Shown here in pieces: positions 7,937 through 17,665 of a DNA stretch of 64,000 bases. The position numbers were made by a program, and so were the translations under genes. The number at the start of each line of letters is the position of its first letter. Positions within the stretch are counted from its first letter, which is position 1. The notes under the pieces are model-generated. The model made no database searches. It was given only the letters and a program-made list of their open reading frames with translations, and had not been told where the DNA came from. Source of the stretch: CAVZAB01 sp963773155 (GTDB lineage Bacteria > Pseudomonadota > Alphaproteobacteria > Rhizobiales > Beijerinckiaceae); NCBI GenBank assembly GCA_963773155.1, contig CAVZAB010000007.1:1-64000 (forward strand), in the 5' to 3' direction.

Positions 7937-8014
7937 ATGGGTTACAGCAGAATTTCCGTTGAGTTGAAGACATGCGCGAGCTGGAAATTTCCAATCAAGA
8001 ACTATCAGGCTTAG
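7937..8014 (+). CDS. Possible 25-codon leader peptide upstream of the decarboxylase
   Basis: ATG 7937 has a strong ribosome-binding site (ACCAGGAGAATAGC-ATG), while the decarboxylase ATG at 7972 has none. The frame reads MGYSRISVELKTCASWKFPI and ends in TAG at 8012-8014, overlapping the decarboxylase start in another frame. It may be a translated leader that couples or attenuates decarboxylase translation. Alternatively it is the true N-terminus of the decarboxylase, separated by a one-base indel. The sequence cannot decide. Confidence 0.35.
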   Translation: MGYSRISVELKTCASWKFPIKNYQA

Positions 8015-9351
8015 CGGAAGAAACTCTGGGTCTCGCCAAAAGCTATTGGGCCCGTGTCGAGGAACGTTCGGCTTATCCCGCCACTAGCGGCGAACAGACC
8101 ACAAAACTTTTCTCACGACCATGGACTGAAGAAGGGCGTGGTCGAGAGGTCTTGGATGACTTCAAGACAATCGCCGAGCACTCACGGCCTTCCGGCGGTA
8201 AATTCTTCGGTTACGTTTTTGGCTCTGGCGAACCGGTCGGAGCACTCGGCGAATTTCTGGCCGCAATACTAAATCAGAACGTCACAGCATGGCGGTCGGG
8301 CCCTGCGGCAACTTCGGTCGAGCACGCAGTCGTTGGTTGGCTAGCTGATGCGGTCGGCTGCGTCGGATTTGCAGGTAGCCTGAACGGCGGCGGTTCGGCG
8401 GCCAACCTGATGGCGTTAGCGATGGCGCGCGAAGCAAAGCTGCCAGCCAACGAAACAGGCGCGCGGCCCTGCGTGGTCTATGCCTCCGAGCAAGTGCACA
8501 TGTCTATTCCGAAGGCCATCGCCTTGTTGGGCATTGGCCGGAAGAATCTTCGCCTGATCCCGGTCGACCAGGCCTTCCGGATGCGGACGGACGCGCTCGA
8601 GGCAGCCATTGCTGAGGATCGAAAGACAGGAAGCACTCCCATCGCCATCGTTGCCACTACCGGCACGGTCGCGACCGGCGCGATCGATCCCCTTCGCGAA
8701 ATTGCAGACATCGCCCAGAGGGAGGCCCTGTGGCTGCATGTCGATGGTGCCTATGGGGGACTGGCGGCTCTGGCGGTGCCGGAAAAGTTCCATGGATTGT
8801 CTTCGGCGGATTCGCTTTCACTCGACGCGCACAAATGGCTGTATCAGCCGCTCGATTGTGGCTGTCTACTCTATCGTGATCCGGACATTGCGCGCAAAGC
8901 CTTTTCCCACAGTGGGGACTATGTGAGGGCGCTTAGCGAAGATCCTAAGGAAGCGTTTGCTTTTTTTGAGCAGTCGATCGAGCTCTCTCGACGCTTCCGT
9001 GCACTGAAGCTCTGGATGTCGCTGCAGTATCACGGGCGTCGCGCCTTTCGCGAAGCCATCGCGCGCGATCTCCACCATGCCCAAGTGTTGGCAGAGACAA
9101 TCGCGTCGCATCCGGAGCTGGAACTGCTTGCGCCGGCCCCCCTAAGCGCAGTCTGTTTCCGCCACCGTGCAAAGGACAACGAAGCGATTCTGCGACATGT
9201 GATCGCGCGAGGTCGAGTGTATTTATCGAATGCAACGATCAATGGCCAGTTCGCGCTGCGGGCATGTTTCGTCAATCACCGAACGAAAACTGCTGACGTG
9301 CGGGCGATTGTATCCGAAGTCATTGCTGCCGCCGACAAGCTCAATCGCTGA
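7972..9351 (+). CDS. PLP-dependent group II amino-acid decarboxylase
   Basis: A 459-residue protein of the aromatic-L-amino-acid/glutamate decarboxylase family (fold type I). Visible features are the ring-stacking His176 in SEQVHMS, Asp258 in LHVDGAYGG which pairs with the pyridine nitrogen, and the Schiff-base Lys288 in LDAHKW. SLNGGGSAANLMAL is the phosphate-binding loop region. It should remove CO2 from an aromatic or related amino acid in the cytosol. Which amino acid cannot be told. It stands alone and its start context is odd: no ribosome-binding site at its own ATG, and a leader ORF overlaps it. Confidence 0.88.
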   Translation: MRELEISNQELSGLAEETLGLAKSYWARVEERSAYPATSGEQTTKLFSRPWTEEGRGREVLDDFKTIAEHSRPSGGKFFGYVFGSGEPVGALGEFLAAILNQNVTAWRSGPAATSVEHAVVGWLADAVGCVGFAGSLNGGGSAANLMALAMAREAKLPANETGARPCVVYASEQVHMSIPKAIALLGIGRKNLRLIPVDQAFRMRTDALEAAIAEDRKTGSTPIAIVATTGTVATGAIDPLREIADIAQREALWLHVDGAYGGLAALAVPEKFHGLSSADSLSLDAHKWLYQPLDCGCLLYRDPDIARKAFSHSGDYVRALSEDPKEAFAFFEQSIELSRRFRALKLWMSLQYHGRRAFREAIARDLHHAQVLAETIASHPELELLAPAPLSAVCFRHRAKDNEAILRHVIARGRVYLSNATINGQFALRACFVNHRTKTADVRAIVSEVIAAADKLNR

Positions 9352-9617
9352 TCCGTCGTTGGTTGTCGACAAAATTGCCGCAAAAGGTCGGACGAGGGCA
9401 CCTGTCAACGAAAATGGGCGCCAGGACTCTGCGCGCTGAATGGGCCTTCTCCGAACGGCCGTTCGGCCGTTTGCGCGATGGGCGGACATCTGGTGGTCAA
9501 AACTGAACGTTGCCCACGGGTCTCCATTTTTGGAGCGATCTGCTTCTTCAAGCGAGTGGCCGGTGGGTCACAAGCCGACGTCCAGAGTCTTGTCGCGGGC
9601 AGTTTTATGCGCCGTCC

Positions 9618-11393
9618 TCATGGTAGCAAAGGCGCCAGGATATTGGCCTTGCTGAGTCCTTCGGCCAGATGGTCAATGTCGGCCTGATCGCGGAAGGGGA
9701 GCCGCCCAACATGCTCGGCAAAAGAGTATTTCGGATTGATCTCCATCAGTTCTCGCCAGACTCGGCGGGCTTGCTCGGCCTCCCCCAAATGGCCGAACGC
9801 GACAGCAAGAAAGGCGCGAGAGAGGTCGGTCTTTGGAGCGAGTTCGATACGCTCCCTGAAAAGCGCCGAGGCCTCGTCGAATTTGCCGGCGACAAGATAA
9901 GCCGAGCCGAGAAAGTGGATGTATAGCTGCTTTAAGGCGGGATCGAGCCGGATGGCTTGCTCGATATGAGGAACAGCGGCGAGGGGCTGGCCGCCATAGA
10001 TGTTGACGATTCCACGCGAGTTGTGCGCCTGGGCGTAGTTCGGATTGATATTCAGCGCCGTGTCGGCTTCGGCGGCGGATCGGTCGAGATCCTTTTTCCA
10101 CAAGTAGAAGACCGAGGCGACGTAGTGGACGAAGGCAACCCGGGGACTCTTCTGCAAGGCCAAGTCGACATGACGCTCGGCCTTTTCGAGCGACTGGCTC
10201 CAGTCGCCTGTCCAATGGAACTGCCAGTTCAGAACCTGGGCCATCGCGAGGCCGGCATAGGGCTCGCCATAGCTCGGATCCTCAGCGATCGCTTGCGCAA
10301 ATAGATTGGTCGAGCGGTCGAACACCTCGCGGTTCCTAATCGTCCCGAACAGCACCTCGCGCCCAAGCAGGAAAGAGTCGTGTGCCTTGCTGTTGGTCGG
10401 TTTGATGGCATCGAGCATCGCGGCTTCGCGCGGGCTCAGTTTGATCTTCAGCGCGTCAACGATCCGCCGGGTGACCTCGTCCTGGACCGCGAAGACGTCG
10501 CTCAGTTCACGATCGAAGCGGTCGGCCCAAAGGTGACCGCCGGTTTCCGCATCGATCAGCTGAGCAGTGATCCTTACTCGATTGCCGGCGCGGCGGATGC
10601 TACCTTCGAGTACCGAGCGGACGCCGAGCTCACGGGCCACCACCCGAATGTCCACCGTCTTACCCTTATAGGCAAAGCTCGAATTGCGCGCGATCACCAG
10701 CAGACCGCTGATCTTAGAGAGGTCGGTGATCACATCCTCGGTTATCCCGTCGGCGAAATATTCCTGCTCCGGGTCGCCGCTCATATTCTGAAGCGCCAAG
10801 ACGGCTATCGAAGGCTTGTCAGGCGATGCCAATGCCGGTGTGGTTGGCTGTGTCACACCGCCCGCGCCGAGTTCGACGCGATAGACGCGCATCGGCCGCG
10901 CGATGTTTTTCAGGCTCTGTGGACCGATATCGATGAATTTGGCGGCCACCTTGCCTTGCACCTGCCGCCACGCGTCCTCAGAAATCGCGATGCCACCAGG
11001 CTCGGCAATGCCTTCGAGCCGCGCAGCTACGTTAACGCCGTCGCCATAGATATCCTCGCCTTCGATGACGATGTCGCCCACGTTGATGCCGATGCGAAAA
11101 GCGATCCGGCGGTCTTCCGGGTTACCAGCACTGAGCTCGGCGATTGCCCGTTGAATTGCTACGGCACATTCGACGGCATCGACCACGCTCGCGAACTCGA
11201 CCAGCGCTCCATCGCCCATCAGCTTGACGGTGCGACCGCCATGTTCGGCAATCTTCGGATCGAAGAGCTCCTTGCGGTGTGCCCTGAGCGCGGCGAGCGT
11301 GCCGGCCTCGTCGGCTTCCATAAGCCGGCTGAATCCAACCACGTCGGCGGCGAGGACCGCCGCAAGCCTTCGCTGGATACGTTCTGTGGCCAT
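9618..11393 (-). CDS. Class III adenylate cyclase with TolB-like and TPR domains
   Basis: A 591-residue cytosolic signalling protein. Residues about 8-170 form a class III cyclase domain. Metal-binding Asp residues lie in AADVVGFSRLM and VKLMGDGALVEF, and the adenine-side region is IYGDGVNVAARLEGIA. Next comes a TolB-N/adenylate-cyclase-associated region (SIAVLALQNMSGDPEQEYFA, then VRSVLEGSIRRAGNRVRITA). The C-terminal 250 residues hold TPR units (for example ADTALNINPNYAQAHNSRG and EQAIRLDPALKQLYIHFLG). This architecture is common in Bradyrhizobium-type genomes. The start is set at MATERIQRRL because the domain begins there. The gene has no operon partners. Confidence 0.9.
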   Translation of the reverse strand: MATERIQRRLAAVLAADVVGFSRLMEADEAGTLAALRAHRKELFDPKIAEHGGRTVKLMGDGALVEFASVVDAVECAVAIQRAIAELSAGNPEDRRIAFRIGINVGDIVIEGEDIYGDGVNVAARLEGIAEPGGIAISEDAWRQVQGKVAAKFIDIGPQSLKNIARPMRVYRVELGAGGVTQPTTPALASPDKPSIAVLALQNMSGDPEQEYFADGITEDVITDLSKISGLLVIARNSSFAYKGKTVDIRVVARELGVRSVLEGSIRRAGNRVRITAQLIDAETGGHLWADRFDRELSDVFAVQDEVTRRIVDALKIKLSPREAAMLDAIKPTNSKAHDSFLLGREVLFGTIRNREVFDRSTNLFAQAIAEDPSYGEPYAGLAMAQVLNWQFHWTGDWSQSLEKAERHVDLALQKSPRVAFVHYVASVFYLWKKDLDRSAAEADTALNINPNYAQAHNSRGIVNIYGGQPLAAVPHIEQAIRLDPALKQLYIHFLGSAYLVAGKFDEASALFRERIELAPKTDLSRAFLAVAFGHLGEAEQARRVWRELMEINPKYSFAEHVGRLPFRDQADIDHLAEGLSKANILAPLLP

Positions 11394-11582
11394 AAATAGA
11401 CTTTCCGCCGGGTACCTTCCTACCGAGACTAAGATGCCTCGGCATGGGAAGTCCATCGCGCCCCTTCGTCCGCACTGGGTCAATCTCAGGCAGCCAGGCC
11501 GTTCAGCAGCTCGTCCGCTTTGCCCCCGAAATCCGGGTCAGAATGCGAGGGGAAGGTTCGATCGCTACAAGCCGCGTGCCTA

Positions 11583-12505
11583 TCAGATGTCTTGGTCTAT
11601 GCCGGCATCTTCGACGGCGTTCCAGAAATCCTCGAGGAAGGTGTCCTTGACCAGCGTGCCGGCAACGCCTTTGCGGGTGGCGAGGTAGTAGGGCGCGCTC
11701 CAGCCCGATACCTGGGGAAGCAGCGATTTTAGCTCCCCGGCACTTGCCCAGCCGTCGCCGAGATGCTTAGGCAGGAAGCCGATATAGCTGCCGGTGCGGA
11801 TGAGGAAGACCTTGGCGAAGACGTCGTTGACGATGGCGGAGGCGGTCTCGACCATCAACCGCGGCAGCTCGGTCTGCATCCACATGCTGCGCGATACTAC
11901 TCGATAGTGCGAGAGATCCTGCACGGTAATCGACTTGGCGTCGCGCTCGAACAATGGATGCCGCGAGCCGCAATAGAGCTCCTGTCGCTCCGAATAGATG
12001 TACTCGTAGCTGATGCCGCTGATCTTCCTCGGAAAGCACCCGATCACGAGGTGCAAGTTGTCCGTCGAGGAGTAGTTTCTCCATGGTGTGCAGTTCCTCG
12101 ACGCGGACGGTAACCTGGGCGTCGTTGTCGCGCTGGTTGAAGCGGCGGATGGCCTCGTGCACCGGTGAGAGCGGGTTAGTGATGGCGGAATCGAGCAGGC
12201 CGAGATTGAGGGCGCCGGCGAGTTGCCCGCGGATGCCTACCATATCGCCGGTGAAGTCGAGGACCGACTGCGAACAAGCGACGTGCCGCCTGGTAGACGA
12301 ACTCGCCCTTGTCGGTGAGCTGGAAGCCAATCCGCCCGCGCTGGCAAAGTCGGGCGCCAAGGCGCTCCTCGAGCTTGGACATATGGTTGCTGATGGTCGA
12401 GGTACCGACATTCAGTTCAGCTTGCGCCGCGGTGTAGCCGCCGCTGTCGACGACCGTCATGAACACCTTGAGCAGCCGCAGATCCTTCTCGGCAAACTGG
12501 AACAT
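11583..12505 (-). pseudogene. LysR-type regulator, two frameshifts
   Basis: From ATG 12505 it reads MFQFAEKDLRLLKVFMTVVD with a clear winged HTH (GTSTISNHMSKLEERLGARL), then LTDKGEFVYQAARRLF. The frame then changes for VLDFTGDMVGIRGQLAGALN through FNQRDNDAQVTVRVEELHTM, and changes again for HLVIGCFPRKISGISYEYIY to DTFLEDFWNAVEDAGI. All parts of a 305-residue LysR protein are present in order, so two indels (about 12290 and 12065) are the only damage. It is divergent from the ABC-transporter operon and probably controlled it. If the indels are sequencing errors, it is functional. Confidence 0.82.
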
Positions 12506-12828
12506 GTCGAACCTCCTATGGGCGAAACGATAGTTCATCGAAGTTACATGGAATAGCGACTAGACCCGTATTTTGTACCGGTTATCTGGAACTGCAATAC
12601 TTCGGCGAAACGGTGCTGAATACCATGGTGGAAAGGCAAAACCGACATAATCTCAGCTTGTTAAGCGTGGCGCCCCGAGTTCAAGCCTCTACTGCGGCAA
12701 ATGCTATACTTTGATTACCATCAAAGTTACCGATCAGTTCATGCGTATTTTTCCGTAGTTGATCCTTGGGACACTGCACCGTCGCAGGACGCGGAAGAAC
12801 GAGTGCCCGCGATTTGAGGGAGGAAACA
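12506..12828. promoter_or_regulatory. Divergent regulatory region, LysR gene / transporter operon
   Basis: 323 bases between oppositely oriented genes. It is noticeably more AT-rich than its flanks. It contains a 20-bp palindrome at 12708-12727 and a TATACT hexamer (12705-12710) overlapping it. The substrate-binding-protein gene has a GAGGGAGGAAACA ribosome-binding site before ATG 12829. Confidence 0.6.
12708..12727. promoter_or_regulatory. Palindromic operator candidate
   Basis: ACTTTGAT-TACC-ATCAAAGT has perfect 8-bp arms around a 4-bp centre. It sits about 100 bp before the operon start and overlaps a possible -10 hexamer. It is a good candidate binding site for the adjacent LysR protein or a GntR-type repressor. 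Confidence 0.55.
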
Positions 12829-13972
12829 ATGCACCAGTTCCTGACCAATGGCCGGCCAGTGTCACGGCGGCAGGTGATGAGAGGTACGGCCGCGATTGCG
12901 GGGACGACCGCGCTCGGATTGGCGAGTGCACGGCCGGCGGGCGCGCAGTCCGACAAGGTGGTCAACCTGCTGAGCTGGCCCGGACACGGCGCGCAGGATG
13001 TTATCGCCCCGTTCGAGGCGGCCACCGGGTTTAAGGTCCAATCCAAGGAATATACCGGCGGCGAGGAGATGATCGCGCTGCTGCAGTCGTCGCCACCCGG
13101 AACCTTCGACGTCGTGCTCAGCGATGCCGAATACATCGAGCAACTGCAGAAGGCGAATCTGATCGACGCGCTGAACCCAAGCGACTATCCGCTTGGCGAT
13201 TTCTGGCCGGAATTCCAGAAATTCCCGGCGCATTGGGTGGACGGTAAGCTGTATTCGGTGATGGTGGACTTCGGCTTCCTTGGCATGGTCTACAACACGA
13301 AGAAGTTGAGCCGCGAGGAGGTCGACAGCTATTCGGTGTTATGGACGCCTAAGGTCAAGGGCAAGGTCGGTATGTACGATTGGTATCTGCCGAATATGAT
13401 GTGCCTCAGCCTCTACAGCGGCAATCGGCCGCCTAACGATATCGACAACGCGAAATTCGACGAGGTGAAGACAGTCGCTGATCTCGCTCTCCGGCCAGAT
13501 GTCCGGGCATCGGCGCGTGGTCGTCGGTCTTCTCGCAACTGACCAACGAGGAATCGCTGGGTGATGCCCGGCGTCGGCGCTTGGGCGGCGCTGCTGCTCG
13601 AGAAGGACGGCGTGCCCGTAAAGGCGATTGTACCGAAGGAGGGCGGCCTGCAATGGACCGAAATCGCTGTCGATCGCCTCGTCGTCCAAGAAGAAGGACT
13701 GGCGGTGAAGCTGATCCAGTACCTGACATCGCCCGAGGGGCAGGTGCGCGAGGCGACGAAGTCCGCCTATTGGGCGTCGATCCCCAACAAGGCCGGCTGG
13801 AAGCTGCTCAATGAAAAGATGCCCGACGCGGCCGAGCGGCTCGAGCATCGCTTCGACAAGCGCAACGTCATGGACGAGTTCAAGGAGGGCAAGATCTTCA
13901 TCCGCGGCGTGCCCGACCCAGCAGCCGATCGAGGCGTGGAACGAGGCCTGGACGAGGTTCAAGAACACGTGA
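12829..13972 (+). pseudogene. ABC transporter substrate-binding protein (PotD/family 1 type), frameshifted
   Basis: A twin-arginine-like signal (SRRQVMRGTAAIAGTTALGL, then ARPAGAQ) precedes a polyamine/iron-type binding protein: VVNLLSWPGHGAQDVIAPFE, then SSPPGTFDVVLSDAEYIEQL. Near 13460-13560 the frame shifts (PDVR, then IGAWSSVFSQLTNEES), and it resumes as GAWAALLLEKDGVPVKAIVP. The last residues shift again, so that the natural end AWNEAWTRFKNT stops at 13972. At least three indels are present, but no domain is missing. It is first in the operon and should capture the substrate in the periplasm. The start is decided by the strong GAGGGAGG ribosome-binding site. Confidence 0.82.
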
Positions 13973-13985
13973 GCTGATATCGGCG

Positions 13986-14897
13986 GTGGCACGGCACGGG
14001 CGGGCCCCGGACGATGCTCCGGGAAACCGCGGATCGACAAGGCGCCGGGTCGGGCGGCGGGCGGCGTCTTCGGCCGGTCTGGCGCTGCCGATGCCGGTCT
14101 GGCAGACGCTGTTCTTCGTGCGCCGCTCTGCTTCCTCGTCGTGATGAGCTTCTGGTCGGTGCCAATTTCACCGCTGACGTCCCGATTTCTCCGCCGCCAA
14201 CTGGATCCGGATGTATTCGGCGAGCTATTTCTGGGACACCTATCTCCGCACATCCTTTACGCGACGCTGGCCTCGGCGCTCGCCACCGTGATCGCGCTTC
14301 CGTGCGCCTATGCCCTCGCCTTCCAGGTCTCGCCGGCGGCGCGGCGGCTCGCGGTGTTCAGCCTGATCACACCCTATTTCACCAGCTACCTCGTGCGCTC
14401 CTATACCTGGAAGATCGTGCTCACCGAGCAAGGCGTCATCAACGCAGCCTCGGCACCGTCGGCCTCGGGCCGTTCGCGATGACCAGCAACCTGTTCGCGA
14501 CGATGGTGGGCTACCTGACGCTGATCCTGCCGATCGTCATCCTGCTGCAGTATTTCAGCCTCGCCAATGTCGATCGCACGCCTGGTCGAGGCGGCGCACA
14601 ATCTCGGCTGCCGGCGCGCCCGCACTATCTTCGCGGTCGTCCTGCCCGCGGCGAAGACCGGCATCGTGCTCGCGGCGACCTTTGCCTTCATCCTGTCGTT
14701 CGGCGACTTCGTCAGCCCGAGCTTTCTCGGCGGCAACAAGCCGCCGACGATGAGCATCCTCATGGTCGACGCGGTACGATCGGGCTCCCAATGGCCGCGC
14801 GCCGCGGTGGTCGCCCTGACCATGGTCGCGACGCTGCTCGTCGTGGCCTTCACGGCCATGCGCGTTCGCCTACGCTCCGGGAAAGTCGCGACCATGA
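13986..14897 (+). pseudogene. ABC transporter permease (PotB-like), frameshifted
   Basis: GTG 13986 begins VARHGRAPDDAPGNRGSTRR and leads to LALPMPVWQTLFFV. An indel near 14125 then moves to LCFLVVMSFWSVP, followed by transmembrane segments with TVIALPCAYALAFQVSPAAR and LVRSYTWKIVLTEQGVINA. After further shifts (about 14440-14570) comes the EAA-type cytoplasmic loop VEAAHNLGCRRARTIFAVVL and then SFGDFVSPSFLGGNKPPTMS, a PotB/AfuB-type motif. The natural stop TGA at 14895-14897 overlaps the next start (ATGA). All six membrane regions appear to be present. The inner-membrane permease partner is encoded by the next gene. Confidence 0.75.
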
Positions 14898-15708
14898 TCG
14901 TCGACCGCCTCGTCGCGTCGTTCTGCGCGTCTACATCGCCCTGGTGCTGACCCTCGTCTTCGCGCCGATCGTCGTCAGCTTTCATCTATTCGTTCGACGC
15001 CAACCGCTATCCGACGATCCCCTGGGGCGGCTTCAGCACCAAATGGTACGACGCCGCCTTCGCCGATCCCGACGTCGCTCGCGGCTTCCGCAACACCGTC
15101 ATGGTTGCGCTCTCGACCTCGGTCATCGCGACGTTGATCGGCGCCGCCACCGCCTATGCCGACTACCGCTACCGATTTCGCGGCAAGGACGCCTACCTCG
15201 CCTGGCATTGCTGCCGCCAACCATCCCGGTCGTCATCCTCGGGCCTCGCCATGCTGGTATTCCTTGCCCGGGTCGGGCTGTCGGGCGAGCTCTACACGGT
15301 GGTCATCTGCCATGTCGTCTACTGCATCCCCTTCGCCATGGCGTTGGTCCGCCTGCGCCTGGCGCAGATGGACCCCAACCTCGAGGCGGCCGCGTGGAAC
15401 CTCGGCGCCGACGAGTGGCGCGCCCTCCGCGAGGTCGTTCTCCCATTCGTCCTGACGTCGATCTTCGCCGCGTTGTTCCTGACGATGGCGGTCTCGTTCG
15501 ACGAGTATGCCATGGCCTGGTTCGTCTCGGGCTTCAACGAGACGCTGCCGGTGCGCATCCTCGTCCTGCTGCAGCGCGAGGTCAGCCCCAAGGTGAACGC
15601 CATCGGCAGCATCGTTTTCGTCATCTCGATGGTGCGGTGGTCATCCTGGCGCCGCGCAGCTGCGACGGCCTAGCGCGTGCGCCGGCGAGGCGCGCCGCGC
15701 GGTCATGA
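14894..15708 (+). pseudogene. ABC transporter permease (PotC-like), frameshifted
   Basis: It starts at ATG 14894 within the ATGA overlap: MIVDRLVAS, then after a shift LRVYIALVLTLVFAPIVVSF. Later comes WGGFSTKWYDAAFADPDVAR, a typical PotC periplasmic segment, then TVMVALSTSVIATLIGAATA and the EAA loop LEAAAWNLGADEWRALREVV. SFDEYAMAWFVSGFNETLPV completes the PotC pattern. Indels occur near 14925, 14985, 15210 and 15635. The natural end overlaps the ATPase start by 4 bp (TCATGA at 15708). It is the second membrane subunit of the importer. Confidence 0.75.
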
Positions 15709-16798
15709 GCGAGCCCGCGCTGCTCGTCCTCGACGGCGTCGCCAAGACTCTACGGGGAGCACGCCGCGGTACGCGGCGATCGACCTCGAGATCGCGGCGG
15801 GCGAGTTCGTCGCCATCATGGGGCCGAGCGGCTGCGGCAAGTCGACGACCTTGCGCATGATCGCCGGGCTCGAGATGCCGAGTGCGGGCGAGATCCGGCT
15901 GCGCGGCCGCCGCATGAACGAGGTCAAGCCGTGGGATCGCGACACGCCGATGGTCTGGCAGAATCTCGCCCTATTCCCGTTTCTCAGCGTCCAGCGGAAC
16001 GTCGAGTTCGGGCTCAAGATGCGTGGCCTCGGCGCAGCCGAGCGCGAGGCCCGCGTCCTGCCTTGGCTCGAGCGCCTGCGCATCGCGCAGTTTCGCGACC
16101 GGCGGGTCGACCAGCTCTCCGGCGGCGAGCGCCAGCGCGTGGCGCTCGCCCGCGCGCTGGTGACCGAGCCCGAGATCCTGCTGCTCGACGAGCCGCTGAG
16201 CGCGCTCGACGCGCATCTCGTCGTGCGCATGCAGGCCGAGCTGAAGCAGCTCCAGGAGCAGCTCGGCATCACCTTCTGCTACGTGACCCACAACCAGTCG
16301 GAAGCCTTCGCCATGGCCGATCGTGTCGTCATCATGAGCGATGGGCGGATCCAGCAGGTGGGCACGCCGCGCGAGATCTATCGCGCGCCGGCGAACCACT
16401 TCGTCGCCGAGTTCGTCGGCGCCAACAACATCCTGCGCGGCACGGTCCGCGGGCTCGCCGGCGGGATCGCGACGGTCGAGACGAAGTTCGGCACGCTTTC
16501 CGCCGCTGTGCCCGAGCGCGGCGCCCCCGCGATCGGCGATTCGGTCAGCCTGGTGGTCAGCGCCGATCGCGTCGACCTTGGCCAGCGAGGGAACGGCGCC
16601 GACAACACGCTGCAGCGGCAACGTCATCGGCGAGGAGTTTGTCGGCGCCTTCGTGACGCTGCACCTCGATCTCGGCGACGGCACGGAGCTTCGCGTGCAG
16701 AGCCAGCAGCACGCTCTCGACGCGCTCGACTTTGCGCGGGGCGCCAGTTGCGCGCGTCGTGGCGCGCCGAGCACACGTTCATCATGAAGGGCGATTGA
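15705..16798 (+). pseudogene. ABC transporter ATPase (PotA-like), frameshifted
   Basis: ATG 15705 gives SEPALLVLDGVAK. Two indels within 40 bp (about 15745-15775) then restore LYGEHAAV and AIDLEIAAGEFVAIMGPSGC. Walker A is GPSGCGKST, the Q-loop region is MVWQNLALFPFLSV, the signature is LSGGERQRVALARAL, and Walker B is ILLLDEPLSALD, followed by the switch His in THNQSEAFAMADR. The C-terminal TOBE domain shifts frame near 16610 (VIGEEFVGAFVTLHLDLGDG) and returns for WRAEHTFIMKGD. It powers uptake by the importer encoded upstream. The core ATPase domain is complete and unbroken. Confidence 0.85.
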
Positions 16799-16847
16799 AG
16801 CCGCGCGGCGCGACATCGACGAGCAGCGCTAACGGAGGAGCGATGCC

Positions 16848-17665
16848 GTGACCGACACCGTTCTGATGTCCGAGATGACCTGGACCGACTATGCGGCGGC
16901 GAGCGCGGCACGACGCCGATCCTGCTGCCGGTCGGCGCGCTCGAGCAGCATGGTCCGCATCTGCCCATGAACTGCGACACGTCATACCGCTGGCGGTTTG
17001 CGAGCGGGTCGCCGCGCCGTGTCGGCGGCCTCGTCGCGCCGCCCCTCGAATATGGCTACAAGTCGCAGCCGAAATCGGGCGGCGGTAACCATTTTCCCGG
17101 CACCACCAGTCTCGATGCCGAGACGCTGATCGAGATGACGCGCGACGTCATCCGCGAGTTCGCCCGGCACGGCGTGCGCCAGCTCGCCATCGTCGTCGGC
17201 CACACCGAAAACTTGATGTTCACGACCGAGGCCTGCGACCTCGCGCTGCGCGACCTCCGCGCCGCGGGGATCGCCGACATGAAGCTCATGCACATGGGCT
17301 ACTGGGAATTCTCGACCGAGGATACGCTGAGGAAGGTCTTCCCCGACGGGTTCCCAAGCTGGAATCTCGAGCATGCCGGGGTGATGGAGACCTCGGTGAT
17401 GCTGTACCTCCAGCCCGAGCTCGTGCATTTCGCCGACGGTGCCGATTCATCCGCCGGCGGAGTTCCCGCCCTACGACGTCTTCCCGGTCGAGCCGGATCG
17501 CATTCCCGCGACCGGGCGCGCTGTCCTCGGGCAAGATCGGCGAGCGCCGAGAAAGGCAAGTACATGCTCGACGAGTATGTCGAGACGATCTCGGCCTGCC
17601 TTGCCAGGGAGTTCCGACTGTCACGCGCGGGCGCAGCGCGCCGCCGCCGGGGAGGCCTGACATGA
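16848..17665 (+). pseudogene. Creatininase-family amidohydrolase 1, frameshifted
   Basis: GTG 16848 follows a GGAGG ribosome-binding site: TDTVLMSEMTWTDYA. After indels near 16900 it reads TTPILLPVGALEQHGPHLPM with metal ligands Glu and His, then NCDT with the metal Asp. A second shift pair (about 16980-17030) precedes PPLEYGYKSQPKSGGGNHFP. VVGHTENLMFTTEA holds the remaining His and Glu ligands. The middle and C-terminal parts (MKLMHMGYWEFSTEDTLRKV) are intact until a shift near 17450, then EKGKYMLDEYVETISACLA. Members open small cyclic amides (creatinine) or cleave formamides using two metals. The stop overlaps the next start by 4 bp. Confidence 0.8.

Noticed and set aside
10380..11399. 339-codon plus-strand frame opposite the TolB/TPR cyclase
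   Set aside because: It lies wholly antisense to a well-supported gene and has no domain features.
13339..14253. 304-codon minus-strand frame over the binding-protein gene
   Set aside because: Antisense to conserved binding-protein sequence. It is open only because of high GC.
14014..15708. 564-codon plus-strand frame over both permease genes
   Set aside because: The translation is Arg/Pro-rich and lacks membrane helices, whereas the other frames give clear PotB/PotC segments. It is a GC-driven open frame.
15971..16816. 281-codon minus-strand frame over the ATPase gene
   Set aside because: Antisense to intact Walker and signature motifs. No recognisable product.
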